Translations under genes and position numbers: made by a program | NCBI GenBank assembly: GCA_004555655.1 | Contig: SFHJ01000009.1 | Location: 27,285-91,284 of the forward strand | DNA length: 64,000 nucleotides | Direction: 5' to 3' | Source of the DNA: Clostridiales bacterium | GTDB taxonomy: Bacteria > Bacillota > Clostridia > Oscillospirales > Oscillospiraceae | The notes under the pieces: model-generated | What the model was told of the DNA's origin: nothing | The model's database searches: none | Seen by the model: the letters and a program-made list of their open reading frames with translations, nothing else | Shown: piece after piece, positions 7,599 to 15,456 of the stretch | Numbering within the stretch: position 1 is the stretch's first letter | Layout of the letters: each line of letters opens with the position of its first letter

Positions 7599-8792
7599 AT
7601 GCATTCGTTCCAGTATTATATCTCCACCGAAGTTGTCTTCGGTACGGATTGCCTTGAAAAGCTGCCCGCGCTCGTGAAAAAGCACGGCGGCAGCCGCGTG
7701 CTCATCGTCTACGGCGGCGGCAGCGCCGTGAGAAGCGGCCTGATCGGCCGCGTCGAGGCGCTATTGACGGACGCGGGCATCGCGTTCGACACGCTTGCGG
7801 GCGTACAGCCCAACCCGCGCGTGGCATTGGCACGCGAGGGCGTGAAGAAGGCCGTGGCGCTTGGCGCGGACCTCATTCTGGCCGTGGGCGGCGGCAGCGT
7901 CATCGACACGGCCAAGGCCGTGGCGCACGGCGCGGCGAACCCGGAAACGGACATCTGGGAATTCTGGAAAAAGCGGCAGACCGTCACGAAGACCACGCCT
8001 GTGGGCGTGGTGCTGACCATTCCGGCGGCCGGCAGCGAGATGAGCGATTCGGCGGTGCTCACAAATGCCGGGGAGGATGAAAAGCGCGGACTCAATACCG
8101 ACCTCAACCGCCCGGCCTTTGCCGTGATGGACCCGTCGCTGGCGTCGACGCTGCCGAAGCGGCAGGTGGCCTGCGGCGTGACGGATATTATGATGCACAC
8201 GCTTGACCGCTATTTTAACCCCGTGACCGACAACGCCATCACCGACGCGCTGGCCGAGGCGCTGCTGCGGGTGGTGGTGCGCTACGGAAAACCCGTGTGT
8301 GAAAACCCCGGCGATCTTACGGCGATGAGCGAGATCATGTGGTGCGGCAGCCTGTCGCACAACGGCCTGACCGGCCTCGGCGGCAACAAGGACTTTGCCC
8401 CGCACCAGCTCGGCCACGCACTGAGCGAGAAATTTGACGTCTATCACGGCGAGAGCCTATCCAGCGTCTGGCCCGCGTGGGCGCGCTATGTGTGCCCCGT
8501 GAACCCTGCGCGCTTTGCGCAGTACGCCAGAAATGTCTGGGGTGTAGAGGAGCCGGACGACGTTCTGGCGGCGGAACAGGGCATCGCGGCCACGGAAGGC
8601 TATTTCCGTTCGCTCGGCATGCCGGTGCGCTTCGGCCAGCTTTCCGGCGTGGGCGTACAGGACGAGGCGGGCATTGAGGATCTGGCGCTGCGCTGCAGCT
8701 ACCGGAAGACGCGCACCGTCGGCACGTTCCGCACGCTGGGCTATGACGACATGCTGCAGATCTATCGCGCGGCGAATGAAAAAGGAGATTGA
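7599..8792 (+). CDS. iron-containing alcohol dehydrogenase (BdhA/YugJ type)
   Basis: A 397-residue group III, NAD(P)H-dependent alcohol dehydrogenase. AVGGGSVIDTAKAVA near residue 93 is the nucleotide-binding GGGSxxD motif. Metal ligands are visible as DIMMHTLDRYF, PHQLGHALSEKF and VYHGES. The subfamily reduces aldehydes (butyraldehyde, lactaldehyde, methylglyoxal-like substrates) with NAD(P)H. GGAGGAGGAC precedes the ATG, 9 nt after pheB, and homoserine dehydrogenase starts 3 nt after its stop, so it is a true operon member. Its place between amino acid genes suggests aldehyde or redox chemistry linked to aspartate semialdehyde or threonine, which is inference. Confidence 0.9.
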   Translation: MHSFQYYISTEVVFGTDCLEKLPALVKKHGGSRVLIVYGGGSAVRSGLIGRVEALLTDAGIAFDTLAGVQPNPRVALAREGVKKAVALGADLILAVGGGSVIDTAKAVAHGAANPETDIWEFWKKRQTVTKTTPVGVVLTIPAAGSEMSDSAVLTNAGEDEKRGLNTDLNRPAFAVMDPSLASTLPKRQVACGVTDIMMHTLDRYFNPVTDNAITDALAEALLRVVVRYGKPVCENPGDLTAMSEIMWCGSLSHNGLTGLGGNKDFAPHQLGHALSEKFDVYHGESLSSVWPAWARYVCPVNPARFAQYARNVWGVEEPDDVLAAEQGIAATEGYFRSLGMPVRFGQLSGVGVQDEAGIEDLALRCSYRKTRTVGTFRTLGYDDMLQIYRAANEKGD

Positions 8793-8795
8793 GTT

Positions 8796-9986
8796 ATGAA
8801 GAAAATTGCAATCGTTGGCTTCGGCGTCGTCGGCGGCGGCGTGGCGGAAATTTTGCAGCGCAACGCGAAGATCATCGAAAAAAACGCGGGCGAGGCCATT
8901 GAGCTGGGCTATATCGTCGATCTGCGCGACATGCCGGACAGTCCCTTTGCCGGCAAAATGGTAAAGGATTTCGCTGTGGTGGAGAATGACCCCACCATCA
9001 GCATCGTCGTCGAGGCCATCGGCGGCTGCGGCGCTGCGCTGCAGTTTGTGCGCCGGGCGCTCACGGCGGGAAAGAGCGTCGTCACGTCCAACAAGCAGCT
9101 CGTGGCCGAGCACGGTCTGGAGCTGTTCCGGCTTGCAAAAGAGCACGGCGTCAACTTCCTCTTTGAGGCTTCCGTCGGCGGCGGCATCCCGGTGCTCAAC
9201 CCCATGACGAGATGTCTGGGTGCGAACGAGCTGTACGAGGTCTCGGGTATTTTAAACGGCACGACCAACTTCATTCTCAGTCAGATGCTGGAAAAGGGCG
9301 AGAGCTTTGACGGCGCGCTCAGGACTGCGCAGAAGCTCGGCTACGCCGAGGCCAATCCCGCAGCTGACGTCGAGGGTACGGATGCCGCCAGAAAGAGCTG
9401 CATCCTCGCGGGCCTTGCCTTTGGCGAGAACGTGTCGCCGTCGGAAATTCATGTCGAGGGCATCACCGGCGTTACGTCCGCCGACGCGGCCTTTGCCGAG
9501 GCCGGCGGCATGAAGATCAAGCTCCTTGGCCGCGCGCTGGTGCGGGACGGGAAAAAATTCGTCTTTGTCTCGCCGCACTTCATGAAGCTCGAGCAGCCGC
9601 TGGCCTGCGTGGGTGACGTCTTCAACGCCATTCTGGTGCGCGGCAGCGATGTGGGCGAGACGATGTTCTACGGCCCCGGCGCCGGCCGCTATCCCACGGC
9701 GAGCGCCGTGCTGGGCGACGTGATCGATATTGTACGCAATCCCGGCCGCGCGCAGCCCACGGGCTGGGAGGCCGCGGCGAGCGCGCCCGCGCCCTTTGAC
9801 GAGTTTGCGGCAAGATATTATATTCGCACCCGCGCGGAAAAAACGCTCGCGGGGCAAAAGCTTGGCAAAATCACATGGCTGCCCGGCCAGCAGGGATATT
9901 CCGGCGGTGTGACCGGGCCCTGCACGCGCGCGCAGCTGGAAGGAAGCGGCGTGGCGCTGGATGCGTGCTGGCCGGTGTTCGAGTAA
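8796..9986 (+). CDS. hom: homoserine dehydrogenase with shortened C-terminal domain
   Basis: 396 residues. It reduces aspartate-4-semialdehyde to homoserine for threonine and methionine synthesis. The N-terminal Rossmann motif GFGVVGGGVAEIL and the catalytic domain with FEASVGGGIPV and NGTTNFILSQM are clear. After the catalytic domain, ARYYIRTRAE looks like the beginning of the usual regulatory ACT domain, but only ~55 residues follow and the canonical ACT pattern is not visible. Threonine feedback may therefore be altered. It starts 3 nt after the alcohol dehydrogenase with AAAGGAG, and aspartokinase follows 16 nt downstream. Confidence 0.92.
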   Translation: MKKIAIVGFGVVGGGVAEILQRNAKIIEKNAGEAIELGYIVDLRDMPDSPFAGKMVKDFAVVENDPTISIVVEAIGGCGAALQFVRRALTAGKSVVTSNKQLVAEHGLELFRLAKEHGVNFLFEASVGGGIPVLNPMTRCLGANELYEVSGILNGTTNFILSQMLEKGESFDGALRTAQKLGYAEANPAADVEGTDAARKSCILAGLAFGENVSPSEIHVEGITGVTSADAAFAEAGGMKIKLLGRALVRDGKKFVFVSPHFMKLEQPLACVGDVFNAILVRGSDVGETMFYGPGAGRYPTASAVLGDVIDIVRNPGRAQPTGWEAAASAPAPFDEFAARYYIRTRAEKTLAGQKLGKITWLPGQQGYSGGVTGPCTRAQLEGSGVALDACWPVFE

Positions 9987-10002
9987 ACGGAGGCACGGAA
10001 AG

Positions 10003-11211
10003 ATGGCACGCATTGTACAGAAATTCGGCGGCAGCTCGGTGGCGGATGCCGAACGCATCTTCCACGTCGCAAAGATCATCACGAACACCTACCAGAAAGG
10101 CAACGACGTGTGCGTCGTGCTCTCGGCGCAGGGCGATACGACCGACGATCTCATCGCCAAGGCGGCGGAGATCAACCCCCACGCGTCGCGGCGCGAGATG
10201 GATATGCTGCTCAGCTGCGGCGAGCAGATGTCGGTGGCGCTCATGGCCATGGCGATTGAAAAGCTGGGCTTTCCGGTCGTCTCGCTGTGCGGCTGGCAGA
10301 TCGGCATGCAGACCGACTCCAACCACTCTGCCGCGCGCATCAGGCGCGTCGACGGCGAACGCGTGCGCGAGGAGCTGGATAAAAAGCGCATCGTGCTCGT
10401 AGCGGGCTTTCAGGGTGTAAACCGCAGCGGCGATGTGACGACGCTTGGCCGCGGCGGCTCCGATACCACTGCCGTGGCAATGGCCGTGGCGCTGCAGGCC
10501 GACCTCTGCCAGATCTACACCGACGTCGACGGCGTGTATACCTGTGACCCGCGGCTGGTGCCCGATGCGCGCAAGCTCGACGAGATCACCTATTCCGAGA
10601 TGCTGGAGCTGGCGTCGCTTGGCGCGCAGGTGCTGCACAACCGCTCGGTCGAGCTGGCCAAGAGCTATAACGTCCCGCTGGAGGTACTCTCCAGCTTCAC
10701 CGGCAACCCCGGTACGATTGTCAAGGAGGTCGTGAACAAAGTGGAAAAAACGTATATTACCGGCGTGGCGCAGGATAAGAAGATCGCGCGCGTCGCGCTG
10801 ACCGGCATCGCCGACGAGCCGGGCATGGCCTACCGCGTGTTCGGCCTTCTGGCGAAGAACAAGATCAACGTCGATATGATCCTGCAGTCCTATGGCCGCG
10901 GCGAGAGCAAGGACATCGTCTTCACGCTGGCCGAGAAGGACGTGCCGGCGTGCACGAAGCTGCTGGAGGAGAACTGCCAGTCGCTGGGGTATGAAAACCT
11001 CGACGTCAGCACGGACGTGTCCAAGGTGTCCATCGTGGGCGCGGGCATGCTCGGAAACGCCGGCGTGGCGGCCAAGATGTTTGAGGCGCTCTATCAGGCG
11101 CGCATCAACATCCGCATGATCTCGACCAGCGAGATCAAGATCTCCGTACTCATCGATAAGGACGAGTCCGAGCGCGCCGTCAGGGCCATCCACAGCAGGT
11201 TCTTCCAGTAA
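10003..11211 (+). CDS. lysC: aspartate kinase
   Basis: A 402-residue monofunctional aspartokinase, catalysing ATP-dependent phosphorylation of aspartate, the first committed step to lysine, threonine and methionine. It has the N-terminal KFGGSSVAD motif, TTLGRGGSDTTAVAMA near residue 148, and TDVDGVYTCDPR. Two ACT domains occupy about residues 260-402 (ALTGIADEPGMAYRVF; VSIVGAGMLGNAGVAAKMF), the usual allosteric module. The start at 10003 follows GGAGG; an in-frame ATG at 9961 lies inside hom. It is the last gene of the pheB-adh-hom-lysC operon, which ends at the terminator at 11217-11266. Confidence 0.93.
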   Translation: MARIVQKFGGSSVADAERIFHVAKIITNTYQKGNDVCVVLSAQGDTTDDLIAKAAEINPHASRREMDMLLSCGEQMSVALMAMAIEKLGFPVVSLCGWQIGMQTDSNHSAARIRRVDGERVREELDKKRIVLVAGFQGVNRSGDVTTLGRGGSDTTAVAMAVALQADLCQIYTDVDGVYTCDPRLVPDARKLDEITYSEMLELASLGAQVLHNRSVELAKSYNVPLEVLSSFTGNPGTIVKEVVNKVEKTYITGVAQDKKIARVALTGIADEPGMAYRVFGLLAKNKINVDMILQSYGRGESKDIVFTLAEKDVPACTKLLEENCQSLGYENLDVSTDVSKVSIVGAGMLGNAGVAAKMFEALYQARINIRMISTSEIKISVLIDKDESERAVRAIHSRFFQ

Positions 11212-11216
11212 AGCGG

Positions 11217-11266
11217 AAAAAAGCCCGCAGCGCTGCGCGCGTGCGCGAATCGCTGCGGGGCTTTTT
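11217..11266 (+). terminator. Rho-independent terminator after lysC
   Basis: AAAAAGCCCGCAGCG pairs with CGCTGCGGGGCTTTTT across an 18-nt loop, with a T run at the end. Confidence 0.85.
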
Positions 11267-11313
11267 GCATATCACGGATATCTCCCATCATATGATACGA
11301 CGGGAGGGGTTTT

Positions 11314-11796
11314 ATGAAAAAGCGGTTTGCGCTGGCATTTGCGCTCACGGCGCTCATCGGTACGGGGCTGCACTTTGCGTACAGCCTGTGCCCTGTGGCG
11401 TTCGTGGGCCTGTTTGCGCCGGTGAACGAAAGCGTGTGGGAGCACCTGAAGCTGCTCTACTGGCCGTTTCTCATGGCAGGGTTCGTCCTCTGCTTCCGCG
11501 CCGCCGACGCACCGCGCGCGTGGAGCGGGTTTCTGCTGGCGCAGCTGGTGATGCCGGCTGCGCTGCTCGGTACATACTATACGCTGCGCGCGGGCTTCGG
11601 CGTTCATGCCCTATGGCTCGACATCGCGCTGTATTATTTCGTTCTGGCGCTGGGCTTCTGGCTTGCGTACCGGCTGCACAGAAGTGGGAAGCTGGCGTTT
11701 CTCGCGGGCGTGCTGGTGATTCTGGTGGGGCTCTACGGCGCGGCGCTGGTGCTGTTCACGATGGCGCCGCCGGAGCTTCCCATATTTGCGCCGTAG
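11314..11796 (+). CDS. DUF6512-like membrane protein
   Basis: 160 residues with about five membrane helices. After the first helix comes LFAPVNESVWEHLKLLYWP, a motif I associate with the DUF6512 group of uncharacterised Firmicute membrane proteins. The remaining helices follow with short basic loops (YRLHRSGK). No catalytic motif is recognised. The ATG is preceded by GGGAGGGG. It lies between the lysC terminator and the infC promoter and looks monocistronic. No terminator is seen between it and the infC promoter. Confidence 0.7.
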   Translation: MKKRFALAFALTALIGTGLHFAYSLCPVAFVGLFAPVNESVWEHLKLLYWPFLMAGFVLCFRAADAPRAWSGFLLAQLVMPAALLGTYYTLRAGFGVHALWLDIALYYFVLALGFWLAYRLHRSGKLAFLAGVLVILVGLYGAALVLFTMAPPELPIFAP

Positions 11797-11829
11797 GACG
11801 GAACTTTGCAGAAATGTTCAAAAAAGATG

Positions 11830-11857
11830 TTGACAAACAGCGATTTCATGCTATAAT
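11830..11857 (+). promoter_or_regulatory. strong promoter of the infC-rpmI-rplT operon
   Basis: TTGACA at 11830-11835, a 16-nt spacer, and an extended -10 TGC-TATAAT (TATAAT 11852-11857). Near consensus in both hexamers. Confidence 0.85.
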
Positions 11858-11863
11858 AACCGG

Positions 11864-12005
11864 AGAAAACAAAGAAGGAGCGGCGGCACCGCACCTCACC
11901 TCCAGCATGCGCGACGAGGTTCATACTTCACTTCCCTCTGGGAGTTTGCGTGATCGTATGTGCGGGTGCTTAGCGGCATCCGCACTTTGCATTTGGAGGT
12001 GCTTT
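11864..12005 (+). promoter_or_regulatory. structured 5' leader of infC operon (probable L20-type autoregulatory leader)
   Basis: About 140 nt between the predicted transcription start and infC. It contains a hairpin at 11960-11985 (GTGCGGGTGC with GCATCCGCAC, one G-U pair) just upstream of the infC Shine-Dalgarno GGAGG (11995-11999). In Firmicutes this operon is known to be controlled by ribosomal protein L20 acting on the leader. Position and length fit, but I cannot confirm the L20-binding fold by eye. Confidence 0.55.
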
Positions 12006-12527
12006 ATCATCGGTAAATTAGATCATCAGATCAACGAGGAGATCCGTGACAAGGAGCTTCGCGTGATCGGAGCCGAAGGCGACCAGCTTGGTATTATGTC
12101 CTGCGCCGACGCGTTGCGTCTGGCCGAGGAAAAGGAGCTCGATCTTGTCAAGATCGCACCGAATGCCGTTCCGCCCGTCTGCAAGATCATGGACTACGGC
12201 AAGTTCCGCTTTGAACAGCTGAAAAAAGAAAAAGAAGCCAAGAAGAACCAGCATGTGGTCGAGGTCAAGGAGATCCGCATGTCTCCGAGCATCGACACCA
12301 ACGACTTCAATACCAAGGTCAAGAATGCTCTGAAGTTCCTGAAAGATGGCAACCGAGTTAAAGTCACCGTTCGTTTCCGCGGCCGTGAAATGGCGCACAC
12401 CTCCCTTGGCGCAGAGCTGCTTGCGCGGTTCGGTGCCGATTGCTCCGAGGTTGCCGTCGTGGCCAAGGACGCCAAGCTCGAAGGACGCAATATGTCCATG
12501 TTCCTCAGCCCCAAGAATTCCAAATAA
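12006..12527 (+). CDS. infC: translation initiation factor IF-3, apparent AUC start
   Basis: 173 residues from the proposed start, the normal IF-3 length. IF-3 binds the 30S subunit, monitors initiator codon pairing and blocks premature 50S joining. The N-domain ([17 protein letters not shown]), linker ([13 protein letters not shown]) and C-domain ([17 protein letters not shown]) are all present. No ATG, GTG or TTG lies at the right place: GGAGG at 11995-11999 is 6 nt before ATC at 12006, and ATC repeats at 12009. Non-canonical AUU-type starts on infC are a known autoregulatory device. In-frame ATGs at 11907 and 11958 would add a leader-encoded extension unlike IF-3. Confidence 0.93.
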   Translation: MIGKLDHQINEEIRDKELRVIGAEGDQLGIMSCADALRLAEEKELDLVKIAPNAVPPVCKIMDYGKFRFEQLKKEKEAKKNQHVVEVKEIRMSPSIDTNDFNTKVKNALKFLKDGNRVKVTVRFRGREMAHTSLGAELLARFGADCSEVAVVAKDAKLEGRNMSMFLSPKNSK

Positions 12528-12553
12528 AAGCAAAACACGGAAGGAGAACCACT

Positions 12554-12751
12554 ATGCCTAAGCTGAAGACCCATAGCGGCGCGAAGAAAAGATTCAACCT
12601 CACCAAGACCGGTAAGGTGAAGAGAGCGCACGCATTCAAGAGCCATATCCTCACGAAGAAGACCACCAAGCGTACGCGCAACCTGCGTAAGAACGGCTAT
12701 GCCGACGTGACCGTGGAAGATACCGTTAAGAAGATGATTCCTTACAAATAA
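12554..12751 (+). CDS. rpmI: 50S ribosomal protein L35
   Basis: 65 residues, very basic, with the family pattern [14 protein letters not shown] and [10 protein letters not shown]. It is a component of the large ribosomal subunit. It lies 26 nt after infC, with AAGGAG before the ATG, in the conserved order infC-rpmI-rplT. Confidence 0.97.
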   Translation: MPKLKTHSGAKKRFNLTKTGKVKRAHAFKSHILTKKTTKRTRNLRKNGYADVTVEDTVKKMIPYK

Positions 12752-12786
12752 TCGTAAGGATTGACGACACATAGGAGGATTAAAAA

Positions 12787-13140
12787 ATGGCAAGAGTTAA
12801 GGGCGCAATGATGACGCGCAAAAGAAGAAATAAGACCCTCAAGCTGGCAAAGTCCTACTGGGGTTCCAAGTCCCGTCACTTTAAGATGGCCAAGCAGGCC
12901 GTTGCGAAGTCCGGTGTATACGCTTACGTCGGCCGTAAGCTGAAGAAGAGAGATTTCCGCAGAGTGTGGATCACCCGTATCTCCGCTGCCGTGGCTCCCT
13001 TCGGCATCAACTATTCCCGCTTTATGTACGGTCTGAAGAAGGCCGGTATCGAGATGAACCGCAAGGCCCTGTCCGAGCTGGCGATCTCCGATCCCGCTGC
13101 GTTCGAAGTTCTCGTCGAGACCGCGAAGAAGGCGCTGTAA
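12787..13140 (+). CDS. rplT: 50S ribosomal protein L20
   Basis: 117 residues, basic throughout. It begins [16 protein letters not shown] and contains [22 protein letters not shown], both L20 signatures. It is an early 23S rRNA-binding assembly protein and, in Firmicutes, the repressor of its own operon through the infC leader. TAGGAGG precedes the ATG. A strong terminator follows directly. Confidence 0.97.
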   Translation: MARVKGAMMTRKRRNKTLKLAKSYWGSKSRHFKMAKQAVAKSGVYAYVGRKLKKRDFRRVWITRISAAVAPFGINYSRFMYGLKKAGIEMNRKALSELAISDPAAFEVLVETAKKAL

Positions 13141-13150
13141 GAGTTTTTTC

Positions 13151-13180
13151 AAGGCCGCTGTACTACAGCGGCCTTTTTTC
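13151..13180 (+). terminator. Rho-independent terminator after rplT
   Basis: AAGGCCGCTGT with ACAGCGGCCTT around an ACT loop, followed by TTTTT. Confidence 0.9.
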
Positions 13181-13211
13181 TGCAAATTTTCGGAATAGGA
13201 GGTCACAGCGT

Positions 13212-13256
13212 ATGCAGATGCTGCTTGGAATCAGGAGGCTCCGGCATGAAAGTTAG
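13212..13256 (+). CDS. putative 14-residue leader peptide upstream of the HAD gene
   Basis: ATG at 13212 has a perfect AGGAGG (13197-13202) nine bases upstream and encodes MQMLLGIRRLRHES before TAG at 13256. The frame overlaps the start of the HAD gene by 11 nt and contains that gene's own AGGAGG (13233-13238), an arrangement suited to translational coupling. It could also be a chance frame. Confidence 0.35.
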   Translation: MQMLLGIRRLRHES

Positions 13257-13890
13257 GGCGATTTTATTTGATATGGACGGCGTGCTCATCGATTCGGAGG
13301 CGCTCATGGCCAGGGCCGGCATTCTCGCGCTGCGCGAGTTCGGCATTGAGGCTGTGAGCGAGGATTTCCTTCCGTTCGTTGGGCGCGGCGAAGACAAGTA
13401 CATTGGCGGCGTGGCGGAAAAGCACGGCGTCCGGTACGATACTGCAATGAAGGACCGCGCGTATGACTACTACGGGCAGATGGTCGCGGCGGAGGCTACA
13501 GTGCCCGCCGACACGCTGCCGACGCTCAAGGCGCTGCATGCGCGCGGGATCAGGATGGCGGTGTGTTCCTCCGCCGACCGCGTGAAGGTACGCTACAACC
13601 TTCGCGCCATCGGCGCGGACGAATCGCTTTTCGGCGCGATCGTGACCGGCAGCGACGTGGAGCGAAAAAAGCCGGAGCCGGATATCTACCTCAAGGGCGC
13701 AGAGCTCCTCGGCGAAAAGCCGGAGGACTGCCTTGTGGTGGAGGACGCGCCCAGCGGCATTCAGGCCGCGCATGCGGGCGGAATCCGGGCGGCCGGCATT
13801 ACCTCCAGCTTTTCCGCGCAGGAGCTGACGCGGCAGGCAAGCCCCGAGTATCTCATTGACAGGCTTTCTCAGCTGCTTGAGCTTCTGTGA
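13246..13890 (+). CDS. HAD-superfamily phosphatase, beta-phosphoglucomutase-like
   Basis: 214 residues. Motif I is ILFDMDGVLIDSEAL with the nucleophilic Asp pair; motif II is VCSSADRVK. The Lys of motif III lies in ERKKPEPDIY, and motif IV in CLVVEDAPSGIQAA. The helical cap sits between motifs I and II. This places it in HAD subfamily IA (phosphoglycolate phosphatase/beta-PGM group), which dephosphorylates small sugar phosphates or detoxifies metabolites. Substrate unknown. The start at 13246 follows AGGAGG with 7-nt spacing. No promoter is obvious between the rplT terminator and this gene, so read-through is possible. Confidence 0.85.
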   Translation: MKVRAILFDMDGVLIDSEALMARAGILALREFGIEAVSEDFLPFVGRGEDKYIGGVAEKHGVRYDTAMKDRAYDYYGQMVAAEATVPADTLPTLKALHARGIRMAVCSSADRVKVRYNLRAIGADESLFGAIVTGSDVERKKPEPDIYLKGAELLGEKPEDCLVVEDAPSGIQAAHAGGIRAAGITSSFSAQELTRQASPEYLIDRLSQLLELL

Positions 13891-13929
13891 CCTGCGCCGC
13901 CGGTGCGGCGGACAGAAAGATCAGGAGAC

Positions 13930-15198
13930 ATGAAAAAGGAAACCACAACCAAACCCAACAACCGTCTCTGGACAAGAGACTTTACCATCATCACGCTCGG
14001 CTCGGTCATTTCGATGCTGGGCAACGACGCGGCGGGCTTCGCGATGAGCCTGCTGGTGCTCGACTACACCGGCTCGAGCTTCTACTATGCGGTGTATCTG
14101 GCGGTGTATCTGCTGCCGTCGATCTTCGTGCCCATCTTGTCCGGGCCGTTTCTCGACCGGTTTTCGCGCAAGCGCGCGATCTGGACGCTCGATTTCTGCT
14201 CGGCGGGGCTGTACCTGCTTCTGGCGCTGATGCTGGGGCTGGGTAAGTTCAATTTTGCGCTCTTCGCGCTGGCCACGTTTCTCATGGGCTGTATCGACGG
14301 CGTATACTCGGTGGCATATGAGAGCTTCTACCCGCTGCTCATCTCCGAGGGGAACTTCACCAAGGCGTATTCCATCTCCAGCACGCTGGAGACGATGACC
14401 TTCGTCATGATGCCCGTCTCGGCGTTTGTCTACAACACGGTCGGCATCGTGTGGCTGTTTGCGTTCAACGCGCTGACCTTTCTTGTCGCGGCGCTTTTCG
14501 AGCTGCAGATCAAAGCGGCCGAGCAGTATGTGGCCGACCGGGCGGGCGAAACGCTGGAAAAGACAAAACATGTCGTCCGGCAGTTTGCAAGCGACTTTCA
14601 GCAGGGCATCCGGTTTTTGCGTGCCGAGCCGGGCCTGCTCGCCGTGACGGCATATTTTACGGTCTCGTCGCTCTTTGGCGGCGTGAGCAACGCCATCGAT
14701 CTGCCGTATTTTAAGAATTCGTTTTCCAATGGCGAGTATGTGTTCACCATCGTCTGGGGAATGGCAACCGTCGGACGCATGATCGGCGGGGCACTTCACT
14801 ACAAGCTCAGGTTCCCAACCGGGGCAAAATTCGCCATCGCGCTGGGCGTATACATCGTGCTCTCGGTTCTGGATGGGACGTACCTGTATTTCCCCGTGCC
14901 TGTCATGATGGCCATGACGTTTACCACCGGCATCCTCGGCGTGACGTCGTACAACATCCGCATCTCGGCCACGCAGAGCTATGTGCCGCACGAGAAGAAG
15001 GGCCGCTTCAACGGCATCTGGGGTACGCTCATGACCGCGGGCGCGCTCATCGGGCAGCTGGCAGGCGGCGCGCTGGCGACGGTTCTGCCGCCGCGCGCGG
15101 TGATATCCGCGTTTGCGCTTGTCACGCTGCTGGCCGCCGTCGTCCTTGTCGGCGGAAACAGACAGGCCGTATCCAAAATCTATAACACGCAAGCGTAA
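13930..15198 (+). CDS. major facilitator superfamily transporter
   Basis: 422 residues with twelve predicted membrane segments. The loop after helix 2 contains SGPFLDRFSRKRAIW, a form of the MFS motif G-x-x-x-D-R-x-G-R-R-K. The closest recalled group is the MFS drug/multidrug-efflux-like set of Firmicutes (macrolide-efflux-type), but substrate cannot be assigned. The start at 13930 follows TCAGGAGAC, 39 nt after the HAD stop, so the two are probably co-transcribed. Its 3' end runs into the hairpin cluster at 15200-15455, which separates it from the convergent translation operon. Confidence 0.85.
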   Translation: MKKETTTKPNNRLWTRDFTIITLGSVISMLGNDAAGFAMSLLVLDYTGSSFYYAVYLAVYLLPSIFVPILSGPFLDRFSRKRAIWTLDFCSAGLYLLLALMLGLGKFNFALFALATFLMGCIDGVYSVAYESFYPLLISEGNFTKAYSISSTLETMTFVMMPVSAFVYNTVGIVWLFAFNALTFLVAALFELQIKAAEQYVADRAGETLEKTKHVVRQFASDFQQGIRFLRAEPGLLAVTAYFTVSSLFGGVSNAIDLPYFKNSFSNGEYVFTIVWGMATVGRMIGGALHYKLRFPTGAKFAIALGVYIVLSVLDGTYLYFPVPVMMAMTFTTGILGVTSYNIRISATQSYVPHEKKGRFNGIWGTLMTAGALIGQLAGGALATVLPPRAVISAFALVTLLAAVVLVGGNRQAVSKIYNTQA

Positions 15199-15199
15199 A

Positions 15200-15455
15200 A
15201 AGCAGCCTGCACACAAATGTGTGCAGGCCGCTTCAGCGTGTCGAAAAAGCCTCGCAGAGTTTCGCGCCCGCAGGCGCGAAATAATGTAAACCAAATCACG
15301 ACTGTGCTCAGTCGTGATTTGGAGAGGAGAGTGCAGGCTGTCCGCTTTTGGCGCGGACAGCTCGTGCGCGCAGCAGGCCGCGGCCTGTTGTCGAAAAACT
15401 CCATTGGAGTTTTTCGACAGCCTCAGCAGCCTGCACACAAAGGTGTGCAGGCTGC
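15200..15455. repeat. cluster of seven hairpins between convergent genes
   Basis: No gene fits here. Seven inverted repeats lie end to end: 15205-15228, 15260-15281, 15291-15322 (13-bp perfect stem), 15337-15361, 15374-15387 (14-nt palindrome), 15389-15419 (15-bp stem with GTCGAAAAACTCC arms) and 15426-15455 (13-bp perfect stem). The first and last are near-identical (GCCTGCACACAAA). The GTCGAAAAA arm also recurs alone at 15240. It may act as a tandem terminator, as an mRNA-stabilising array, or be a palindromic repeat element. Confidence 0.75.
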
Positions 15456-15456
15456 T

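Noticed and set aside
11241..12005. N-terminal extension of infC
   Set aside because: The frame is open upstream, but it covers the promoter and leader. IF-3 homology begins at the proposed ATC start, which has the only well-placed Shine-Dalgarno.
13921..15438. 505-codon open frame antisense to the MFS transporter and hairpin cluster
   Set aside because: It runs through the hairpin array and has no recognisable domain; the transporter on the other strand is clear.
15200..15455. Possible CRISPR array
   Set aside because: The repeats are different palindromes, not identical direct repeats with regular spacers, and no cas genes are present.
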